A stretch of 64,000 bases of DNA from Actinomadura luteofluorescens (GTDB taxonomy: Bacteria > Actinomycetota > Actinomycetes > Streptosporangiales > Streptosporangiaceae), in the NCBI RefSeq assembly GCF_013409365.1, contig NZ_JACCBA010000001.1, forward strand, positions 4,774,001-4,838,000. Reading direction: 5' to 3'. Made by a program: the position numbers and the translations under genes. Positions 25,509-35,544 of the stretch are shown here, piece after piece. Within the stretch, counting starts at the first letter, position 1, and every line of letters begins with the position of its first letter. The notes beneath the pieces are model-generated. The model ran no database searches and was not told the DNA's origin. It worked only from the letters and a program-made list of their open reading frames with translations.

Positions 25509-26915
25509 ATGGCCACGATCGACCCGGTGGGCGCGCTGCGCGGCGCGTTCTCCGGCACGGTTCTGCTGCCCGGCGAGCCCGGTTACGACGAGGGGCGCCG
25601 CGTCTTCAACGCGATGATCGACCGCCGGCCGGCGGCGATCGCCCGGTGCGCCGACGCGGCCGACGTCGCGGCGGCCGTCGGCGCCGCCCGCGAGAACGAT
25701 CTCATCGTGGCGGTCCGCTGCGGCGGCCACAGCATCGCGGGGCTCGGCACCTGCGACGACGGCATGCTGATCGACCTGAGCGGGCTCAGGACGACCAGCG
25801 TGGACCTCGCGGCACGGACGGCGACGGCGGGCGGCGGCGTCCTGTGGGGCGAGTACGACGCGGCCACCCAGGAGTTCGGGATGCACAGCCCCGGCGGGCG
25901 CGTGACCACCACCGGCATCGGCGGTTTCACGACCGGCGGCGGCTACGGCTGGACGTCGTCCAAGTACGGGCTGGCCTGCGACAGCCTCGTCTCGGCCGAG
26001 GTGGTGCTCGCCGACGGGAGCATCGTGCGGGCCAGCGAGCGGGAGAACCCTGAGCTGTTCTGGGGGATCCGGGGCGGCGGCGGCAACTTCGGCGTCGTCA
26101 CCGAGTTCGAGTTCCGGCTCGACGCCCTGGGCCCGACCGTCTTCGCCGGGCTGACCCTCTTCCCGATGGAGCGCGCCCTGGAGACCATGCGGGGTTGGCG
26201 CGACTGGGCGGACACCGTGCCCGACGAGGTGTCCACCGCGTGCGCCGTCATGACCGCGCCGCCGGAACCGTTCGTCCCGCCGGACCTGCAGGGCAAGCCG
26301 GTGTTCGGCGTGCTCGCGATGTACGTCGGCGCCCCTGAGCTCGGCGAGGAGGCGATGCGCCCGCTCCGCGACCTCCGGCCGGTCGTCGACCTCCTCGCGC
26401 CGATGCCCTACCTCGACTTCCAGGCCATCATCGACCCGATCGCCCCGCCCGGCTTCCGGGGCTACTGGCGCGGCGAGTACATGCGCGAACTGGGTGACGA
26501 CGCCGTCGACACGTTCCTCTCCCACGCCGGCGGGATGGCCGGACGCGGCGCCCCGATGTCCCAGATGGTCGTCTTCCGCATCGGCCAGGGCGTCGCGAAG
26601 GTGCCGGACGAGGCGACGGCGTTCTCCCACCGCGACGCCCGCTACCTGTTCCACCCGATCTCGGTGTGGTCGGACCCGTCCGACGACGAAACGAGGATCG
26701 CCGAGACCCGCGCGTTCGCGTCGGCCATGCGGCCGTTCGGCACGGGAGCGTCCTACCTCAACTTCACGGCGGAGGGGAACCGCGTCAGGGACGCCTACGG
26801 AGAGGAGAAGTACGCGCGGCTGGTCGCGCTCAAGGACTCCTACGACCCGACCAACCTGTTCCGCCTCAACCAGAACATCCGTCCGACGCACCCGGCTGAA
26901 CCCGCGCTCGCGTGA
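25509..26915 (+). CDS. FAD-binding oxidoreductase of the berberine-bridge/6-HDNO type
   Basis: 468 residues from ATG 25509 with GAGGAG upstream. VAVRCGGHSIAGLG contains the histidine that carries FAD covalently. At the second attachment site of bicovalent enzymes (cysteine before VGxxG) the sequence reads GGRVTTTGIGGFTTGGGYGW, with Thr, so only single attachment is expected. The C-terminus has the berberine-bridge motif YDPTNLFRLNQNIRP. It probably oxidises an alcohol, sugar or amine with O2. Co-directional with and 17 bases behind the AfsR-like regulator. Confidence 0.88.
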   Translation: MATIDPVGALRGAFSGTVLLPGEPGYDEGRRVFNAMIDRRPAAIARCADAADVAAAVGAARENDLIVAVRCGGHSIAGLGTCDDGMLIDLSGLRTTSVDLAARTATAGGGVLWGEYDAATQEFGMHSPGGRVTTTGIGGFTTGGGYGWTSSKYGLACDSLVSAEVVLADGSIVRASERENPELFWGIRGGGGNFGVVTEFEFRLDALGPTVFAGLTLFPMERALETMRGWRDWADTVPDEVSTACAVMTAPPEPFVPPDLQGKPVFGVLAMYVGAPELGEEAMRPLRDLRPVVDLLAPMPYLDFQAIIDPIAPPGFRGYWRGEYMRELGDDAVDTFLSHAGGMAGRGAPMSQMVVFRIGQGVAKVPDEATAFSHRDARYLFHPISVWSDPSDDETRIAETRAFASAMRPFGTGASYLNFTAEGNRVRDAYGEEKYARLVALKDSYDPTNLFRLNQNIRPTHPAEPALA

Positions 26916-27099
26916 CGCGGGCCGCCTCGTTCACCGGGTCTCCTGAGGGACGGGTGAGGTCGGAGGGGCTGGCGAGCGCTCTGGGCACGGTCTAGGCTGC
27001 CTTGCCAGTCGGATCGTCCGGCTTGTCCGGCAATGCGGTCCGTCGTCCGAGACCTCGGCCCCGCCGCACAGGGGGCCCGATGGAGAGGAGACCCTCCGC

Positions 27100-27471
27100 A
27101 TGATCTTCCTGGGACTGCTGGTCGCGCTCGCCGCCGGCGCGGTCGGCGTCGCCGTCGTGCTGGACAACCCGGGCGCGGCACGGTTGACCCTGTTCGGCGA
27201 CGAGGTCCCCGGAGTCACCTCGCAGTGGCAGGTCTTCATGGCCGGCGCCGTGGTCGCCATCCTGTTCATGGCGGGGATGATGGTCGCGTCCCTGGGGTTC
27301 CGGCGCGCGATGAACATGCGGCGCGAGTTGCGGGACCTGCGGGACGAGCACGAGGAGTCCCTGCAGACGCTGGAGATGGAACGGCGCAAGCTCCAGCAGG
27401 CGCTGGCCCAGGCCCGGCGCGGGATGGACGACCCGGCCTCCGTCCCCGCACAGCGCGTCGCGCCCAACTGA
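27100..27471 (+). CDS. LapA-domain-like small membrane protein
   Basis: 123 residues. Two transmembrane helices (MIFLGLLVALAAGAVGVAVV; about 47-67, WQVFMAGAVVAILFMAGMMV), then an amphipathic coiled-coil-like tail (RRELRDLRDEHEESLQTLEM, RRKLQQALAQAR). The DNPGAARLTLFGDEVPG loop resembles the LapA/DUF1049 pattern. RBS AGGAG upstream; a TAGGCT -10-like hexamer lies at 26993-26998. Role unknown. It converges with the helicase, leaving 5 bases between stops. Confidence 0.7.
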   Translation: MIFLGLLVALAAGAVGVAVVLDNPGAARLTLFGDEVPGVTSQWQVFMAGAVVAILFMAGMMVASLGFRRAMNMRRELRDLRDEHEESLQTLEMERRKLQQALAQARRGMDDPASVPAQRVAPN

Positions 27472-27476
27472 CCGCG

Positions 27477-29786
27477 CTACTCCGGAGCCTCCTGCAGAAG
27501 GACGGCCAGAAGGTCAAGTGCGCCGCGCTTGTCCAAGGGGTCGTTGCCGTTACCGCACTTGGGTGACTGGATGCAGGACGGGCAGCCCGAATCGCACTCG
27601 CAGGACGCGATGGCGTCGCGGGTAGCGCGTAGCCAGGACGCGGCGTCGCCGTAGCCGCGTTCGGCGAATCCCGCGCCGCCTTCATGGCCGTCGTAGACGA
27701 AGACCGTGAGCAGCCCGGTATCGGGATGGACGGCCGTAGAGACGCCGCCGATGTCCCAGCGGTCGCACGTGGCGAACAAGGGGAGCAGGCCGATCGAGGC
27801 ATGTTCGGCGGCGTGGGCGGCGCCTGCCAGGTCGAGGTCGTCCAAACGCGCGATTTGGGCTTCGGAGAGCGTCCAATACACAGCGCGCGTACGGAGAGTC
27901 CGTGGCGGCAGGTCCAGAGGCTTCTCGCCGAGCATCTCCCCTGTCTGCAAGCGGCGCATCTGGTACGCGACGACTTGTCGGGTGACTTCGACGGTTCCGA
28001 AGCTGAGCGTGGCCTCGCCCCAGGAGACCGAGCGGAGCCGCTCCACGATGCTGATGTCGGTGACGTCGCGGGCGGTGGTCGAGTAGTCGGGGTCCGCCGC
28101 CTCGACGAGCGCGACGGAGTCGTCCAGGTCGAGGGTCTGGACGATGAACGACTCGCCCTGGTGGATGTAGACGGCCCCCTCGTGGACGGTGGTGTGCGCG
28201 GACGGCTCGTCCACTGTGCCGAGGAGCCGTCCGGTGGACGCCTCGACGACCTGGACGGGGGCGCCGCCCGCGCCCCGGATGTCGGCCAGGTCGCAGGCCC
28301 TGTCGCGGCGCGTCCAGTACCAGCCGGCGGGTCGGCGGCGCAGGAAACCGCGCCGCACCAGGTCCGGCAGCAGGTCGGCGGTCGCGGGCCCGAAGAGCGG
28401 CAGGTCGTCCTCGGTGAGCGGCATCTCGGACGCCGCCGCGCACAGGTGCGGTTCGAGGACGTACGGGTTGTCGGGGTCGAGCACGGTGGCCTCGACCGGC
28501 GTCCCGAAGATCGCCTCGGGGTGGTGGACGAGGAACGTGTCGAGCGGGTCGTCGCGGGCCACCAGGACGGACAGGGCCGCCTGCCCGGAACGTCCGGCAC
28601 GTCCGGCCTGCTGCCAGAGGGACGCGCGGGTGCCCGGCCATCCGCAGACCAGGACGGCGTCGAGCCCGGAGACGTCCACACCGAGCTCCAGAGCGTTCGT
28701 GCTCGCCAAGCCGACGATCGAGCGCGAACGCAGGGCGGCCTCCAGAGCGCGCCGTTCCTCAGGCAGATAACCGGCACGGTAGGCGGCGACCTGCTCGGCC
28801 AAGCCGGGAGCCACCTCGTGCAGAGCGCGCTTGGCGCTGAGCGCCACCGACTCTGCGCCGCGCCTGGACCGGACGAAGGCAAGCGTCTGAACGCCCTCGA
28901 CGACAAGGTCTGCCAAGAGGTCGCCGGCTTCGGCGGTCGCCGTACGTCGAACGGGTGCGCCCTGCTCGCCGCGCAGGTCCGTCAGTGGCGGCTCCCAGAG
29001 GGCGAACGTGGCGGGACCGCGCGGAGAGGCATCGTCGTCCACGGCCACCACATCAAGGCCGGTAAGACGGGACGCCGCCGCGGCGGGCTCCGACGCGGTG
29101 GCCGAAGCGAGGATGAACGTGGGGGACGCGTGGTACCGCTCGCACACCCGGCGCAGGCGCCGCAGAACCTGCGCGACATGCGACCCGAATACGCCGCGAT
29201 AACCGTGGGCCTCGTCGATGACGACATAGCGGAGGCGCCGCAGAAAGGACGACCACCGGGCATGCCCGGGAAGGAGCGACCTGTGCAGCATGTCCGGGTT
29301 GGTCAGCACGTAGTTGGCGTGCTGCCGGACCCACGTCCGCTCGTCCTGCGGCGTGTCCCCGTCGTAGGTCGCTGCGCGCACCCGCGTGAGGCGCAGAGAG
29401 CGCAGCGCGCGGAGCTGGTCGGCGGCCAGAGCCTTGGTCGGGGAGAGATAGAGGACCGTCCCCTCCTGGCGAGGGTTCTCCTCGCCCGCGTAGATCGCCT
29501 CCACGCAGGGCAGCAGGTAGGCCAGCGACTTGCCGGACGCCGTCCCTGTGGCGATGATCACAGAGCGTCCGGCGCGGGCATGCTCCGCCGCCGCGGACTG
29601 GTGCTCCCACGGGGAGGGGATGCCGGCGGCGGCCAGCCGCTCCACCAGCAGCGGAGTCGACCAGGAAGGCCACGCCGCCCGGCGTCCCTCACGTGCCGGA
29701 ACGCTTTCCACATGGGTGATGCGCTCGCGCCGTGCCGGGTCGGCGAGCAGCCGGTCCAGGGGAGTTGAGGATCTTTGGGCGCCCAT
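27477..29786 (-). CDS. DEAH-box helicase with C-terminal Zn-binding DUF1998 domain (MrfA/YprA type)
   Basis: 769 residues. Walker A IIATGTASGKSLAYLLP, motif Ia YLSPTKALAADQLRAL, motif II VVIDEAHGY, motif III ILASATAS and motif VI QQAGRAGRSG define an SF2 helicase. The C-terminus has the four-cysteine cluster CECDSGCPSCIQSPKCG characteristic of MrfA (Bacillus YprA), which repairs mitomycin C adducts. It translocates on DNA; repair of bulky or crosslinked damage is the likely role. It is divergent from bldG, the order I recall in Streptomyces (SCO3550-SCO3549) and beside Rv3649 in mycobacteria. Confidence 0.92.
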   Translation of the reverse strand: MGAQRSSTPLDRLLADPARRERITHVESVPAREGRRAAWPSWSTPLLVERLAAAGIPSPWEHQSAAAEHARAGRSVIIATGTASGKSLAYLLPCVEAIYAGEENPRQEGTVLYLSPTKALAADQLRALRSLRLTRVRAATYDGDTPQDERTWVRQHANYVLTNPDMLHRSLLPGHARWSSFLRRLRYVVIDEAHGYRGVFGSHVAQVLRRLRRVCERYHASPTFILASATASEPAAAASRLTGLDVVAVDDDASPRGPATFALWEPPLTDLRGEQGAPVRRTATAEAGDLLADLVVEGVQTLAFVRSRRGAESVALSAKRALHEVAPGLAEQVAAYRAGYLPEERRALEAALRSRSIVGLASTNALELGVDVSGLDAVLVCGWPGTRASLWQQAGRAGRSGQAALSVLVARDDPLDTFLVHHPEAIFGTPVEATVLDPDNPYVLEPHLCAAASEMPLTEDDLPLFGPATADLLPDLVRRGFLRRRPAGWYWTRRDRACDLADIRGAGGAPVQVVEASTGRLLGTVDEPSAHTTVHEGAVYIHQGESFIVQTLDLDDSVALVEAADPDYSTTARDVTDISIVERLRSVSWGEATLSFGTVEVTRQVVAYQMRRLQTGEMLGEKPLDLPPRTLRTRAVYWTLSEAQIARLDDLDLAGAAHAAEHASIGLLPLFATCDRWDIGGVSTAVHPDTGLLTVFVYDGHEGGAGFAERGYGDAASWLRATRDAIASCECDSGCPSCIQSPKCGNGNDPLDKRGALDLLAVLLQEAPE

Positions 29787-30036
29787 CAGGTTTTCAGTGT
29801 GCCAGCCGGGGCAAAACTACGGGAACGCCCCGGCGCCGGAGGGCCTGTTCCCCCTGCTCTGACCCTGAGATCAGCAGGTCAGACGGGATGGCGCGAACTT
29901 TCGCCCGTGTGGGCGATTACGTGCGTACACGGCGCCGGAGCGTGGTTGAATCACGGCGAAGTCCCGGCGGTCGGCGCCCTGCCCAAGGGGCTCGGACGCC
30001 GGCATCGGATAGTGCTGCACGGCGCGTGGAGGATCT

Positions 30037-30390
30037 GTGGATCTGAAGGTTAACGACTACACCACCGACGATGGCCTCACCGTCATCAACGTGGAGGGCG
30101 AGATCGACGTCTACACGGCGCCGAAGCTTCGCGAGAAGCTCATCGACCTGGTCAACAAGGGCAAGTTCCACCTGCTCGTGGACATGGAGAAGGTGGAGTT
30201 CCTCGACTCGACCGGCCTCGGCGTCCTCGTCGGCGGACTGAAGCGGGTGCGCGCCCACGACGGCTCGCTGGAACTCGTGTGCACCCAGGAGCGCATCCTC
30301 AAGATCTTCCGGATCACGGGGTTGACCAAGGTCTTCGGCATCCACGACTCGATCGCCGAGGCCGAGGAGAAGCGCAAGGGCGCCAAGTAG
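30037..30390 (+). CDS. bldG: BldG-like anti-sigma factor antagonist (STAS domain)
   Basis: 117 residues from GTG 30037. A single STAS domain with the phosphorylation site [15 protein letters not shown]58 being the expected target. Unphosphorylated antagonists bind anti-sigma factors and free sigma. In Streptomyces BldG is needed for morphological differentiation and antibiotic production. The gene is followed 16 bases later by its cognate kinase/anti-sigma-like gene. The 250-bp region before it is shared with the helicase and is long enough for several promoters. Confidence 0.92.
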   Translation: MDLKVNDYTTDDGLTVINVEGEIDVYTAPKLREKLIDLVNKGKFHLLVDMEKVEFLDSTGLGVLVGGLKRVRAHDGSLELVCTQERILKIFRITGLTKVFGIHDSIAEAEEKRKGAK

Positions 30391-30406
30391 GCGGCCCGCG
30401 GCTGAA

Positions 30407-30850
30407 ATGTCGACCGTTGAACTGTCCTTCAGCGCGCTGCCCGTCCACGTCCGGACCGCCCGGCTGATCGTGACCGCCGTCGCCCGCCGCAGCGGCGTCG
30501 CCGAACCCCTGCTGGACGAGGTCCGGCTCGCGGTCGCCGAAGCATGCTCCCGGGCCGTGGAAGCGCACCGCCGGCACTGCCCGGACGAACCCGTCCGCCT
30601 CGAACTGCGCGGCGAGAAAGGCCGCTTCGAGGTGATCGTCAGCGACACCGTCCCCGGCGACCTCTCCCCGGAGGGGCTCCCGGCAACCGCCGCGGACGAT
30701 GAAGACGACGAGTACGGCCTCGGCGAGGGCACCGCCGAACTCGGCCTGGCCGTCATCGCCGGGCTCGCCGACGACGTGGAGATCGCCAACACGCCCAAGG
30801 GGGTCCAGATACGGATGAGCTGGCCGGCAGAAGCCGAAGCGAGCATCTAG
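30407..30850 (+). CDS. HATPase-type anti-sigma factor, ApgA/SCO3548-like
   Basis: 147 residues. The fold follows HATPase_c_2 anti-sigma factors: ARLIVTAVARRSGV, then LDEVRLAVAEACSRAVEAHR in the N-box place and LGLAVIAGLADDVEI near the end. The N-box asparagine normally seen in EAxxNAxxH is absent (EACSRAV) and the G1 box DxGxG is degenerate (SDTVPGD). ATP binding or kinase activity is therefore doubtful, as I recall for the Streptomyces neighbour of BldG. An acidic insert (DDEDDE) precedes the last segment. It partners with BldG in partner switching. Confidence 0.85.
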   Translation: MSTVELSFSALPVHVRTARLIVTAVARRSGVAEPLLDEVRLAVAEACSRAVEAHRRHCPDEPVRLELRGEKGRFEVIVSDTVPGDLSPEGLPATAADDEDDEYGLGEGTAELGLAVIAGLADDVEIANTPKGVQIRMSWPAEAEASI

Positions 30851-30855
30851 TAGCG

Positions 30856-30900
30856 GTGCCTTGCTGCTTCGGGCTCTAGAGGCTCGAAGGAGCAAGGCAC
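30856..30900 (+). terminator. Long imperfect hairpin after the bldG unit
   Basis: GTGCCTTGCT (30856-30865) pairs with AGCAAGGCAC (30891-30900). Inside, CTTCG pairs with CGAAG and CTCTAGAG can close the tip. The stem begins six bases after the stop codon and is a clear terminator candidate. Confidence 0.75.
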
Positions 30901-32151
30901 TGTGTTTGTTGCAGTGCTCTCCTCCTTCGGGCCTGGGGGCCCTCCATCGTCGAGTACTGCGGGCGATCGCTGGCATCGCTCCGTCTCGCCTTGCGGCTCG
31001 CTGCGCGATCAGGTTCTTGCTTCGCTCGAACCTGCCTTCGGACGCGATCGCGACCATTGAGGTTGTCGCGTGGTTGCTGTGTCGGCTGAGGTCGGCGCAG
31101 TAGACGGTTTCCGTCGTCGTGTCCAGTACTTCCTTCTCCGGGCGCTGCGCGCCCGCCCTCCCCATCGGTCCGGTGCGGCCATCGGTCCGGGGCGCTCGTC
31201 GGTTTGCGTCCGGGGGGCCGGTGCGGCCGTCGAGACGGTGTGCCTGTGGGGACGGTGGGGTTGTTGGTCCGGTTGCTTATCGGTTCGGTGTTGGGCGAGT
31301 GTCGGCATCGACCCGGCTCGGGTGACGGTTTGTCGCATGCGCACGTTGCTCTTTCACCTGGATCTGCCTCCGACCGTTCTGCCGACTGGATGGCAGGCTC
31401 ATGAGCGTGTCCCTCTAGAGGTGTGGCCCGGTGGCCGGTCGCCGGGACTTTCGATCGGCACCCTGCCGTCCGGTGGGGTCGGGCGGTGGGTCAGCTCGAC
31501 AGGTCTGGGCGCCGCGTGGTTGTTCGGGGGGAACGCGCCGGGTTTGTCCGGTCGGCCGTGGCGACCGGTTTCTGGGCGCGGTGCGCGAGCCGTGTGGGGC
31601 AGGACGCCGTTCCGGTTGGTCGCGGGCCTGGGCTTGTAGCGGGAGCACGGTTGCCCCCTTGTGCGCCTCATCGGGCGCCTCGTGTGCCCGTCCGGCAGGT
31701 CCGCGGCGGAGCGCCTCCTGGCTTGGTCTGGGCTTGCTGAGCGCGCCGGTGGGCTGTCGGGCGTGTGTGCCCCTTGGTGCCTCTGCTGCGGCTTCGTTGG
31801 GCTGATGACGGTCAGGCTGGGGGCGTGGTGACCGTGTGTGAGCACGGGTGGGGGCGCCGTGGGGCTCGTGGGGCCGGTGGTGCCTGTGGGTGTGAGATTC
31901 TCTTGTGATCATCGGGGATTCGACCCGATTTGGGTCTAGACATATTCCGTGTTAATGCCTAGCTTGAATGCGGACGCCGGTGGTCGTGCCGATGTGCCGG
32001 TCATGCCCTGTGCTCGTCAAGGTATCGGCGGGGTAATGAAAGCCTGGCCCGGCCTGACCTGGGACGATGCCGTCCGATCAGGCCAATGGGTCAATTTCTG
32101 GCGTATCGCGTGTTTCATTTCGGCGACATCTTCATGAAGGGCGTCGCGGCC
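30901..32151. other. Long gene-poor, strand-asymmetric region between bldG unit and hppA
   Basis: About 1.25 kb with no supportable gene. From about 31130 to 31880 the plus strand is rich in G and T; open frames here lack domains, ribosome sites and the usual third-position bias. Short inverted repeats occur, for example CAGGTTC/GAACCTG around 31010-31035 and ATCGGG/CCCGAT around 31913-31931. The most protein-like stretch (ATG 31338, starting MRTLLFHLDLPP) is too weak to call. It may hold a decayed gene or an RNA. Confidence 0.5.
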
Positions 32152-32180
32152 TTAACATTCGACTTACGCGTGCGTAGACT
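32152..32180 (+). promoter_or_regulatory. Sigma-70-type promoter of hppA
   Basis: TTAACA (32152-32157) and TAGACT (32175-32180) are separated by 17 bases, a near-ideal housekeeping promoter for an actinobacterium. The transcript would start near 32187, giving a leader of about 105 bases before the hppA ATG. Confidence 0.65.
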
Positions 32181-32291
32181 CCCGGCACCCGCGTTGCCGT
32201 GCGAGGCGTTCGAAATCGTGACTCGTGGGGTACGCGGTAAAGATCGCTTTTATGTCGGTCGCGATCGCAACGCCCCTGTCGAGGAGGACGG

Positions 32292-34790
<2,499 letters not shown>

Positions 34791-34803
34791 CCGGCTGAAC
34801 GGG

Positions 34804-34834
34804 AGGGGCCGGTGGCGACGCGCCACCGGCCCCT
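34804..34834 (+). terminator. Hairpin after hppA
   Basis: A 13-bp perfect stem (34805-34817 with 34821-34833) around ACG, extended by an A-T pair, begins 14 bases after the hppA stop and is followed by TTCC. Strong terminator candidate. Confidence 0.8.
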
Positions 34835-34942
34835 TCCGCGTCCCCGGGGGGCCCGTCCGACCATCCCGGGCCCGGTCGTACGCTGTACGGGAGGGCGGGA
34901 CGTCCCGCCCCCGACCCAGCGGATCGATCTCGGGAGGCGGCC

Positions 34943-35062
34943 GTGGCGAGCGGCGGCGGCAAGCGGACGATGTCGGGGCCCAAGGGCTTCGCGATCGTGA
35001 TCGGCGGAATGTTCGGCATCATGGCCGTGCTGTGGACCCTGGCGGCCCTCGCGGCCCCCTAA
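34943..35062 (+). CDS. 39-residue small membrane protein
   Basis: GTG 34943 follows GGGAGG with six spacer bases. The frame gives a basic N-terminus (ASGGGKRTMSGPKG) and one hydrophobic helix (FAIVIGGMFGIMAVLWTLAA). The stop TAA 35060-35062 is two bases before GTG 35064 and ten before ATG 35073 of the phosphatase gene, so the two are probably coupled. No known family; the good ribosome site and clear topology argue that it is real. Confidence 0.6.
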   Translation: MASGGGKRTMSGPKGFAIVIGGMFGIMAVLWTLAALAAP

Positions 35063-35072
35063 TGTGACGGCC

Positions 35073-35540
35073 ATGCCCACGCTCATCGTTCTCCGCCACG
35101 CCAAGGCCGAAGCCGGCCTCGGCATACCCGACATCGATCGCAAGCTCACCGATCGCGGGCGCCGCGACGCGGCCGCGGCCGGGGACTGGCTGCGCGCGAA
35201 CGGTCTCGTCCCCGAGCGGGTCCTGTGCTCGCCCGCCGCGCGGACCCGGGAGACCCTCGCCCGCCTGGCGCTGGACGCGGAGACCGCCTTCGAGCCCGGC
35301 ATCTACGACAACGACCCCGACGGGCTCCGCACCCTCGTCTCCGAGACGCCGGGCGCCGGCACCCTCCTGCTGGTCGGGCACAACCCGTCCGTGCACCACC
35401 TCGTGCACGACCTGACGGGCCAGGCCCCCGACTCCTTCCCGACCTGCGGCCTCGCCGTGATCGACTTCCCGCCGGGTGACTGGGCGGACGTCCGGACCGG
35501 CCTCGGGACGCTGCGCACCGTCCACACGCCCAAGGACTGA
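35073..35540 (+). CDS. SixA-type histidine phosphatase
   Basis: 155 residues from ATG 35073 (GTG 35064 is possible). LIVLRHAKAE contains the RHG-type catalytic histidine (here RHA, as in SixA). LCSPAARTRETL and LLLVGHNPSVHHL supply the second Arg and His. SixA removes phosphate from histidine phosphotransfer domains in E. coli; related actinobacterial enzymes have uncharted substrates. It converges with the FUSC gene, four bases apart. Confidence 0.85.
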   Translation: MPTLIVLRHAKAEAGLGIPDIDRKLTDRGRRDAAAAGDWLRANGLVPERVLCSPAARTRETLARLALDAETAFEPGIYDNDPDGLRTLVSETPGAGTLLLVGHNPSVHHLVHDLTGQAPDSFPTCGLAVIDFPPGDWADVRTGLGTLRTVHTPKD

Positions 35541-35544
35541 CGGC

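Noticed and set aside
31338..31639. Possible small protein starting MRTLLFHLDLPP
   Set aside because: No ribosome site, weak third-position bias and low complexity after 40 residues; not enough to call a gene.
31913..31931. tRNA T-arm-like sequence around ATTCGACCC
   Set aside because: Stem arms do not pair as a T-arm and no acceptor, D or anticodon arms can be built around it.
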